From the IMG/VR virus record IMGVR_UViG_3300021137_000070, positions 1 through 28,444 of that record: a stretch of 28,444 nt of DNA, one strand, 5' to 3'. The first letter of the stretch is position 1; every line of letters begins with the position of its first letter. Shown piece by piece: positions 22,285 through 28,444 of the stretch. The notes below the pieces were generated by a model. The model had not been told where the DNA came from and searched no databases. It worked only from the letters and a program-made list of their open reading frames with translations. This DNA comes from a virus. A program made the translations under genes and the position numbers.

Positions 22285-22878
22285 TTATAATATTCTCCAA
22301 AATAATTGATATCCTACTTCACAAGGCTCTATTCCTAGTTTGGACATATAGTCGTTAATAATTTTTCCTTTACCCTCAAGTCTATCATTTTCAACCCAAT
22401 TATCATCAACTCCAATTAAAGCTCCGGATTTTAATGATGGCATTATCGTAGATAACTCATATAAATGATGTAACGCACTACGGAAGAGAACTTCAGGATT
22501 ATTACGGGGAGCATCAAAACTATCTAGATATAAAAAATCAATTTTCTTTTCTTGTTCTAGTAAAATTTTGTTTAGTTGTTTTAGTTGTGTAATACTATCA
22601 CCTAAAGTAACAATACTATTTTCGGAAGTCATTTTACTTTTGGAATAATTTACCGATTCTTCTGCAAGGTCTACTGTCCAAAAATAGCCATTGTATTCTT
22701 TTATATATTTGTCAAATAACAAACTACTTTGGCCATCACCTTCATAATTGTCTAATTGACGAGCGCAGCCAGTTTCTACTATGAATGGATCTTCTATTGT
22801 TTTGAGGTAATCAAAGATATAATCAAATCCAGTTTGTCTATGTCCAAGTCTATCTCTCACATCATTATAAAATTGCAT
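22285..22878 (-). CDS. SAM-dependent methyltransferase-like protein
   Basis: The 197-residue protein has FIVETGCAR as the SAM loop, FWTVDLAEESV as the strand that ends at the ribose acid, and IDFLYLDSFD as motif IV, then SGALIGVDDNW. This is the class I methyltransferase order. It is the first gene of the sugar block and follows a small conserved phage gene by 2 bases, so it may be read with the replication genes. Substrate unknown; a sugar hydroxyl or lipid-linked glycan is possible. Confidence 0.7.
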   Translation of the reverse strand: MQFYNDVRDRLGHRQTGFDYIFDYLKTIEDPFIVETGCARQLDNYEGDGQSSLLFDKYIKEYNGYFWTVDLAEESVNYSKSKMTSENSIVTLGDSITQLKQLNKILLEQEKKIDFLYLDSFDAPRNNPEVLFRSALHHLYELSTIMPSLKSGALIGVDDNWVENDRLEGKGKIINDYMSKLGIEPCEVGYQLFWRIL

Positions 22879-22880
22879 AA

Positions 22881-23159
22881 TTAATCTTTCGTCAGTTTTA
22901 GTATCTTCTCAATTTGTGCTTCGATTATTGGTTTACGATTAGGCCAATATATATATTCTTTATCTCCGGTCGAATGTAACTTGGTGAGGAATGGAATAAT
23001 CATTTTTTCCAATTCGGCCAATCGAGCTTTATAATCATCTGCCGTTGCAGCAGTTTTATTGATTACTGAGTTGTATTCTTCTTCGGATACGGCAGAGAAT
23101 CCAAAATCATCGGAGTTCTCATACTGCTTTGCAAGTTTATCAAAATCAACGAGTGCCAT
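22881..23159 (-). CDS. Small conserved T4-like phage protein
   Basis: The 92-residue protein has FDKLAKQYENSDDFGFSAVS at the start, a helical middle and KEYIYWPNRKPIIEAQIEKIL near the end. I remember the YIYWPNR motif from small proteins in T4-like marine phages; no function is known. It starts with its ATG overlapping the stop of the 454-residue gene by one base (TAATG), with AAAGGT upstream. Confidence 0.65.
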   Translation of the reverse strand: MALVDFDKLAKQYENSDDFGFSAVSEEEYNSVINKTAATADDYKARLAELEKMIIPFLTKLHSTGDKEYIYWPNRKPIIEAQIEKILKLTKD

Positions 23160-24523
23160 TAGTATACCTTTCCAAATGGACCATATTTTTTACCTTTTTT
23201 CTGAGCAAAGAAAACAATATCAGTTAATAATTTACTCAATTCTTTGTCGGATAATGATAATAATTCAGAAATTAAATCTAATTGCATTAATTTAGACACC
23301 GCAGATCCTAGATCGGATTTATAAACCATTTTTAAATTTGTTTTAAATTCTTTATCTGAAGCGATTGAGGAGCTGAATTTTACTCCTGCTTTGTTTTTAG
23401 CTTTATTAAATTTATCAACAATCTTATCTATTTCTTTATCATCAATTTTTCTTAGGTATTGATTGTGATCATTTTTAAAATTAACTCCATAATCTCCAAA
23501 GATTTTATCAACATCTTTTACTCCAGCTTGTCCTAATTTCGCCAGAGGTTTACCAACTTGGCCGGGTTCATATTTTAAATTTTTAAGATGCCGAACATCC
23601 GTTGACATTATATCAAATTTATATTTTACATTATAATAATTATCTGTTATAAAAATTTCAGTATGTTTTGCGTGAAAACTCATAGGATTGTCAGGATAAT
23701 ATTTTGTTGAAACACCAACATCTTCCATTATTGATTTAAAAAGTTCAATGTTTCCAACAGGTACAGGTTTAATATTTAATTTGCAAACAATTTCAGAAAT
23801 TTCACAACGCAAATCTTTAATGATATCAAATTCTTTCATTGTTTTTTCTTCGTTTGCTAAAACATTAACAGGAACATATATTGCATTTTGATCCGTTTGT
23901 TTTAATGATACTCCAATAACAATTGATTTTCTATAATACCCTCTTAATAAAGAATTTAATTCTTGAATTTTCTCATCTTTTTCTCTAATGTTATTAGGAA
24001 GTCTATTACCATATTTAATTGTTTCTTCCAATTTTTTTTCTAAATCGGGTTCTTTTTTCGTATCAACTATCCACAAATCAGCAGGATTCCAAGTATTGAT
24101 ATTTCCAGATCCTCCTGCTTTCCTAAACATTTTATCAACAAATTCCATAAAGTTTTCTCCTCGATCAAACCGAGCCTCTTTAAATTGTGGAGCTGAATAT
24201 TTGTCCAATAGTGCTTTTTGTTGGCCAAAATAGGACAGTAACCATTTATCTGGAATAGGATCACTATCTTTTTTTATGTTAAATGTTGGATCAAAGATTT
24301 TTTGTAATTCGGAATATTTTTTATCCAATTTAACATTCATCCAATCAGGCCATTTTAACTTTTTTTTTGGATTGGAATTCTCATAGGCCGATATAACTTC
24401 ACCTTGTTCTTTTTTACTAATGAATTGATTGGTGGGCATTAATTTGGTATAATTTACGTTGTCCTTCAATGCTCTCTGAAAGATCCATTTTGAACCATTT
24501 TCTTGATTATCTGTTTTAGCCAT
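23159..24523 (-). CDS. Phage protein with restriction-endonuclease-like motifs
   Basis: The 454-residue protein has TWNPADLWIV (144-153) and, about 50 residues on, IVIGVSLKQT (201-210). NPAD-x-W followed by a beta strand with SLK resembles the D...(E/S)xK core of some PD-(D/E)XK phage nucleases, with Ser in place of the acidic residue. E124 and E127/E128-like acids in the helix before it (GENFMEFVDKMF) could supply the missing ligand. The C-terminal half is lysine-rich and helical with no known motif. It lies after the DruA-like gene in the replication block. A TATAAATA is present 88 bp upstream inside the neighbouring gene. The ribosome site is weak. Confidence 0.5.
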   Translation of the reverse strand: MAKTDNQENGSKWIFQRALKDNVNYTKLMPTNQFISKKEQGEVISAYENSNPKKKLKWPDWMNVKLDKKYSELQKIFDPTFNIKKDSDPIPDKWLLSYFGQQKALLDKYSAPQFKEARFDRGENFMEFVDKMFRKAGGSGNINTWNPADLWIVDTKKEPDLEKKLEETIKYGNRLPNNIREKDEKIQELNSLLRGYYRKSIVIGVSLKQTDQNAIYVPVNVLANEEKTMKEFDIIKDLRCEISEIVCKLNIKPVPVGNIELFKSIMEDVGVSTKYYPDNPMSFHAKHTEIFITDNYYNVKYKFDIMSTDVRHLKNLKYEPGQVGKPLAKLGQAGVKDVDKIFGDYGVNFKNDHNQYLRKIDDKEIDKIVDKFNKAKNKAGVKFSSSIASDKEFKTNLKMVYKSDLGSAVSKLMQLDLISELLSLSDKELSKLLTDIVFFAQKKGKKYGPFGKVY

Positions 24524-24524
24524 T

Positions 24525-25634
24525 TTATCTTATAATTTGAATGTCTTTACCTGAAGTCCAGATTTCAAGTTCTGTCCTCAATCTACCCTCAGTCTTGAGA
24601 GTTTCGTATCTATTTATAGCTTTATTCCGCCACCATTCAACAATGTTTTTTAACTCATGCTTTTCATAATTAGGACCAGGAATTAAAGTATCAGTTTTAC
24701 AATTCATGTAATCAACTGAATTATTATACCCAAAATCGGATGTATAATATCTTTTCTTCTCTGTCAACTTTTTAGCGTTCTCAATCGTTAAAGAGAATGC
24801 ATCCCCTTCAGAAGTTCCTTTTAAAGCTGCTTTAGTGAGAGCTATAATCTTGGTAAAGGTTCTTAGCTTTCTACTGGTGCTCGATGTATCGCCTGCCAAT
24901 AAATCTCCAGTAATATTCTCCACATAGTTCTTCAAATCATGGTATCGCTCACCGTGCATCATTGGAACAATATCAGATTCAGTTAATCCTTGAAAACGAA
25001 TATAGGGTTTCATACCATCATATTGTGATACCGTTTTAGTCGATCCATATAAACTGGTAGTTTCAAATAGGCAAACATTCATGCCATATTTCTTATTGCA
25101 AATTTCTCTTACAGTATGACTAACGCAAATGGCAGAGAGAAGTTTACCACCAAGATAGTTAAATCCAAATGGCTGTGCTGGTACAATTACAAATCCCATA
25201 ACACAAGCAGTATTGAATCTTTTAGCAGTATCTTCCTGTTGAATCCAGACCTGTCCTAAGAGTTCATTACGAGGTTTCATATAGATGACTGGTGATCCTA
25301 ACCGAATGAATCCTAGAATCTTTCCTGAGTTCTTCTCTTTGACTGCCAATTGTATATTTTTGCCAACTGGTGCTTTGTTGATGTGAGAACTGGTAATGGA
25401 AAGTAATGTTTCAAATTGGCTTCCTGGTATTTCACACACCTCAATATTCATGTCTTTTGGGTGCATGGAGAAATCCGAGAACAAATCATCTTCTGGTGGA
25501 AATAATGATGATGGTAAGTTTTCAAGATTTTTCAACTTCTCATCACGCATGTATTCTTCGGTACTTCCCATATTACTAAAATAATCGTGAAATACTTTTG
25601 CCACATAGAGAGCATCCGCTCTTTCTAATTTCAT
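24525..25634 (-). CDS. DUF4338/DruA-like protein
   Basis: The 369-residue protein has ILGFIRLGSP (106-115) and LFETTSLYGS (189-198), which match the GSP and LYGS motifs I recall for DUF4338, the family that includes DruA of the Druantia anti-phage system. Between them, MGFVIVPAQPFGFNYLGGKL (146-165) has a strand-loop-helix form like an acetyltransferase (GNAT) cofactor site. The family is known from bacteria and viruses and its reaction is unknown to me. It overlaps the stop of the gp41 helicase gene (ATGA), so it is made with the replisome. A role in DNA handling or modification is likely; a defence role is not shown. Confidence 0.6.
   Translation of the reverse strand: MKLERADALYVAKVFHDYFSNMGSTEEYMRDEKLKNLENLPSSLFPPEDDLFSDFSMHPKDMNIEVCEIPGSQFETLLSITSSHINKAPVGKNIQLAVKEKNSGKILGFIRLGSPVIYMKPRNELLGQVWIQQEDTAKRFNTACVMGFVIVPAQPFGFNYLGGKLLSAICVSHTVREICNKKYGMNVCLFETTSLYGSTKTVSQYDGMKPYIRFQGLTESDIVPMMHGERYHDLKNYVENITGDLLAGDTSSTSRKLRTFTKIIALTKAALKGTSEGDAFSLTIENAKKLTEKKRYYTSDFGYNNSVDYMNCKTDTLIPGPNYEKHELKNIVEWWRNKAINRYETLKTEGRLRTELEIWTSGKDIQIIR
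24611..24618 (-). promoter_or_regulatory. Possible internal late promoter (TATAAATA)
   Basis: A perfect minus-strand TATAAATA lies near the 3' end of the DUF4338-like gene, 88 bp before the ATG of the nuclease-like gene. It also codes for Ile-Asn, so it may be chance. If used, it would give late expression of the 454-residue protein, the small protein and perhaps the sugar block. Confidence 0.35.
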
Positions 25635-27007
25635 ACTTTAAAGCCTTCAAACTTCTTACTGTGTTGTATTTTATTGTGAGTGCCAATATGGCCGGCATCA
25701 GCAATACCTTGTTGTGCTGATTGTTCAACATCAAATAGTTTCATCTTGGCTCTATCAACACCAATTGTAAATCGTTTGTAATATGTTGGATCATTATAAC
25801 GATTCTTCAATTGTTTGACCATCATCTGTCCCATTTCTTCCAATTCTTCAGAAGAAATCAAAGCAAACATCAAGTCTGCGGTGGCGGGAAGTCCAAACGA
25901 TTCACTCGTATCTTCAAGTCCTGGATCACTCGATGTAAATCCTGATCTGGTAGTCTGTGTCGCAGATACAATAGGAACGTTATACTCAACAGCAAGACCC
26001 CGAAGCTCCTCTGCAATTGATTTAACATAGGTGTACGAATTAATATTCGCACCAGCCTTAATACGAGAACTGCAACAGATATTAAGGTAATCAATAAAAA
26101 TAATATCAGGTACGAAAGACCTTTTGAGATTAAGTTCATTCAATAAAGTCCTAAAGTGAGTAGTAGACGCTGAAGCGGTTGGATACTCTTTAATAATGAG
26201 TTTGCCAGTACACTTCTCACGAACACGATTGACCTTTTTATCATACATATCCTTTGGTAAGTCTATTAAATCATCAAGTGTTACATTCAAAAGATTTGCA
26301 TCAATACGTTCAGCAATCTTTTCTTCAGCCATTTCAAGTGTAATATACAACACATTTTTACCTTGAACCATTGCTCCTGCTGCCACATGGCACATAAACA
26401 AAGATTTACCAACGCCAGTCCCAGCAAGAGCAATATTGAGAGTTTTAGCTGGCAGACCACCTTTTGTAATCTTGTTGAAGCAGTCCAAGTCAAAAGGAAT
26501 TCGTTCCTCTTTTCTATGATAAAATTCAAATCGATCATCTGAGTTTTCTAAGTAATCATGTCCTACGGTTGTATCGAAAGAGATGGCCAAAGCGTCCGAT
26601 AATATCTTGGGAATCGCACCTTTGTCGTGGCTTTTGTCCTTACCATCGAGAATTGAAATAGACCCCAATACAGCATTGTATATGGCTTTCTCTTGGCAAA
26701 ACTTTTCGGTCTTATCAATAAGCCATTGAATCTCGGCTTCTGTTTTGCTATTTGCTTCAATCTCTTTGATATAATCTTCACACTTCTGAACTTCGTCATC
26801 CGAGAGATTGTTCTTTTCTTTGACGGCAATACTAAGTGCTTCAACCGTTGGCGGGTTATTATAAGTTTCCGTGAATGATGTAATTTCATTGAATATTGTC
26901 CTCTCGGTTCTGTCCGAGAAATAATCACTTTTAATAAATGGTAATACTTTTCTTAAATAGTCCTCGTTATAGACCAGATTCTTGAGAATCGCTTGTTCCA
27001 GTTTCAT
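25631..27007 (-). CDS. Replicative DNA helicase, gp41 (DnaB-like)
   Basis: This ring helicase unwinds DNA at the fork and works with the gp61 primase. The 458-residue chain has an N-terminal helical domain (1-140), the Walker A loop GTGVGKS (196-202), YITLEMAEEKIAERI (221-235, with the catalytic Glu region), the Walker B strand PDIIFIDYLN (300-309, D306), and SATQTTRSG with the sensor and arginine-finger area after it. The order and length fit T4 gp41. I start it at ATG 27005-27007; a TTG one codon earlier is less likely. The start overlaps the small gene upstream by 41 bases. Confidence 0.93.
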   Translation of the reverse strand: MKLEQAILKNLVYNEDYLRKVLPFIKSDYFSDRTERTIFNEITSFTETYNNPPTVEALSIAVKEKNNLSDDEVQKCEDYIKEIEANSKTEAEIQWLIDKTEKFCQEKAIYNAVLGSISILDGKDKSHDKGAIPKILSDALAISFDTTVGHDYLENSDDRFEFYHRKEERIPFDLDCFNKITKGGLPAKTLNIALAGTGVGKSLFMCHVAAGAMVQGKNVLYITLEMAEEKIAERIDANLLNVTLDDLIDLPKDMYDKKVNRVREKCTGKLIIKEYPTASASTTHFRTLLNELNLKRSFVPDIIFIDYLNICCSSRIKAGANINSYTYVKSIAEELRGLAVEYNVPIVSATQTTRSGFTSSDPGLEDTSESFGLPATADLMFALISSEELEEMGQMMVKQLKNRYNDPTYYKRFTIGVDRAKMKLFDVEQSAQQGIADAGHIGTHNKIQHSKKFEGFKV

Positions 27008-27287
27008 CAATTAATTCCTGCTCAATGTTAGCCGACATAAGTTCGACAAGTAAATCACCAATATAATTCTTAAACGTTTCATCTTTTTCCAACTTCTTTG
27101 GTTTGTTCACGGTGGATTCTAACACATCGTAACCAAAAAGTAAATACATCTGTTCATCTTTTTCTTCAAACTTTACCTTACCGAACTTAAATATGGTATC
27201 TTTATAAGGTCCATCCAAAAATTTAATATTAACACCTTGTGAATCCTCTTTTGGGTAGATAAAACAATAATCAATTCCTTCAATCAT
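26967..27287 (-). CDS. Small protein in the gene-40 position between uvsX and 41
   Basis: The 106-residue protein starts MIEGIDYCFIYPKEDSQGVN and has FLDGPYKDTIFKFGKVKFEE (a beta-rich first half), then a charged helical end. I do not recognise the function. T4 has gene 40 in this place, but I see no clear likeness. I chose the ATG at 27285-27287 because GGAG lies about nine bases upstream; a longer frame to 27383 runs inside uvsX. It overlaps uvsX by 8 bases and the helicase gene by about 41, so all three are coupled. Confidence 0.62.
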   Translation of the reverse strand: MIEGIDYCFIYPKEDSQGVNIKFLDGPYKDTIFKFGKVKFEEKDEQMYLLFGYDVLESTVNKPKKLEKDETFKNYIGDLLVELMSANIEQELIDETGTSDSQESGL

Positions 27288-28359
27288 CTTCGACTCCGTT
27301 TGAAGTAACAATATCATCAAATAGATTTTCGGATCCACCTTGCATAATATCACCGGCAGCAATCTGGTATTTACTTTGTACAAATTCTTGGAACTTTTTG
27401 GTTTTCAGAATTGGCATCCAAAAATCAGCAGTATCAGTTTCTTTGATACGATACTTCTTATCTTCTATGACGCCATCCTCGTCCACCTTTGAGTACCAAC
27501 CATTAGATGGTTTAACAACAAATCCACCATCAAGTGATATATCAAGTAACCCACTCCAGCGGCTAATGCCACCATCATGCCGAACAGTAACAGGTATTTT
27601 AGATTTTTCACGGACATATCTCGATTTCTCCACATTAATAATAAAGTTATAACCAATAACCTCAGTACCTTCTTTTTCTTGCTGGCGGCCTATAACGAAA
27701 ATATTATCGGCTGAATAATATGATCCCGTTCCACCACCAACAATGGCTTTAGGGAACATACCAATTTCCATGTAAGTATGATTTACTACAATCATTGGAA
27801 TATCTTTAAGATTCAAATGTGGAGTTACCATACGAAATAATGATTTGACTGCCTTGGCTCTCGACATATCACCAACAGTTTTACCTTCTAACGCATCATT
27901 AACTTCTTTGATTGATGCCAGATTACCAATCGAATCGACTACAATAATTAAATGTTCACCACGCTCAACTTCATTGAGTTGTTGCATGATATCAATTTTC
28001 AGTTTTTCAATATCAGTAATAGGGGTATGTAACACACGATTAGTGTCAATACCAAAGGAATCAAAATAAGACTGCGGCGTTCCAAACTCCGAATCATAGA
28101 ATAAAAGGGCTGCATCAGGATATTTGTCCAAGTAAGATTTGGCCATCAATAATGAAAATGCTGTCTTAAAATGTTTGGATGGACCTGCCCACATTGTAAG
28201 ACCTGGTGTTAAACCCCCATCTAATTTACCGCTTAATGCCACATTGATAATGGGCACCGAGGTGGGAATCATGTCCTTCTGTGTAAAGAACTTTGATTTG
28301 GATAGAATAGCTGAATCTTTAATACTACTATTCTTTTTGATTTTATCTAATATACTCAT
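27280..28359 (-). CDS. uvsX: UvsX, RecA-like recombinase
   Basis: This protein coats single-stranded DNA and drives strand exchange in recombination-dependent replication. The 359-residue chain has the Walker A loop GPSKHFKT (59-66, the UvsX form with GPSKxFK), FYDSEFG (87-93, catalytic E91), and the Walker B strand LIIVVDSIGN (137-146, D142). VVNHTY marks the sensor strand. It is a little shorter than T4 UvsX (about 390). AAGGAAA lies before the ATG at 28357-28359, which overlaps the TGA of the gene upstream. Confidence 0.93.
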   Translation of the reverse strand: MSILDKIKKNSSIKDSAILSKSKFFTQKDMIPTSVPIINVALSGKLDGGLTPGLTMWAGPSKHFKTAFSLLMAKSYLDKYPDAALLFYDSEFGTPQSYFDSFGIDTNRVLHTPITDIEKLKIDIMQQLNEVERGEHLIIVVDSIGNLASIKEVNDALEGKTVGDMSRAKAVKSLFRMVTPHLNLKDIPMIVVNHTYMEIGMFPKAIVGGGTGSYYSADNIFVIGRQQEKEGTEVIGYNFIINVEKSRYVREKSKIPVTVRHDGGISRWSGLLDISLDGGFVVKPSNGWYSKVDEDGVIEDKKYRIKETDTADFWMPILKTKKFQEFVQSKYQIAAGDIMQGGSENLFDDIVTSNGVEDD

Positions 28360-28444
28360 TTATTTTCCTTTTCACGAAATGCTAATTCTGATTCATAATC
28401 ATACTTAGGTTCTAATTTTTTAGTTGGGACAATACGCTCTTCAT
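28356..28444 (-). CDS. C-terminal end of an unidentified gene, cut by window edge
   Basis: One minus-strand frame is open from the window edge to a TGA at 28356-28358 that overlaps the uvsX start (ATGA). It codes for 28 residues, EERIVPTKKLEPKYDYESEL followed by AFREKENK, a charged tail. Coupling to uvsX suggests a replication or recombination gene, but too little is present to name it. Confidence 0.6.
   Translation of the reverse strand, partial: EERIVPTKKLEPKYDYESELAFREKENK

Noticed and set aside
27288-27383. Longer form of the gene-40-position protein
   Set aside because: The extension runs inside uvsX with hydrophobic, unlikely sequence. The ATG at 27287 has a proper GGAG site.

Overview
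The window is a dense, AT-rich piece of a T4-like (myovirus-type) phage genome, most like those of aquatic bacteria. The markers are a UvsX recombinase, a gp41-type DnaB helicase, a gp61-type primase, perfect T4-type late promoters (TATAAATA), GIY-YIG endonucleases, and several proteins that look like conserved families of T4-like marine phages. Every gene but one is on the minus strand, so the order below runs from high to low coordinates, in the direction of transcription. The host should be Gram-negative, because the lysis cassette has an Rz/Rz1-type spanin pair whose outer member carries a lipobox. The phage carries a single-subunit, B12-dependent (class II) ribonucleotide reductase in place of T4's NrdAB.

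Replication and recombination block (28444-22881): the tail of an unidentified gene, UvsX, a small protein in the gene-40 position, gp41 helicase, a DUF4338/DruA-like protein, a protein with nuclease-like motifs, and a small conserved protein. Sugar/surface block (22878-15405): ten tightly packed genes encoding several glycosyltransferases (two GT9/heptosyltransferase-like, one HtrL/YibB-like, one GT2 and others), two NAD-dependent epimerases and two SAM methyltransferases. Together they look like a phage-encoded route for building and decorating a glycan on host LPS, the virion or DNA.

Virion block (15334-7704): a perfect late promoter opens a run of a ligase-like protein, a PD-(D/E)XK nuclease-like protein, a nucleotidyltransferase-kinase fusion, a mosaic 562-residue protein and a 370-residue protein with an internal duplication. 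A structural-type gene follows, with its own near-consensus late promoter and a strong UUCG terminator. Four proteins in or next to this block begin with a short peptide very like the capsid-targeting sequence of T4 internal proteins. This suggests that nucleic-acid-processing enzymes are packaged in the head and injected with the DNA; it is the most interesting hypothesis in the window.

Lysis block (6697-4807): GH19-type endolysin, inner-membrane spanin with the outer spanin embedded in another frame, a two-helix holin candidate and a coiled-coil protein with a C-terminal membrane anchor. Nucleotide and priming block (4781-1220): gp61 primase, a conserved unknown, class II RNR and a small zinc-ribbon protein. 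At the low end sits a forward-strand GIY-YIG homing endonuclease with its own late promoter, a small unknown, and a second GIY-YIG protein cut by the window edge. There is no gene-free stretch above 300 bases, and I see no tRNA, CRISPR array or IS element.
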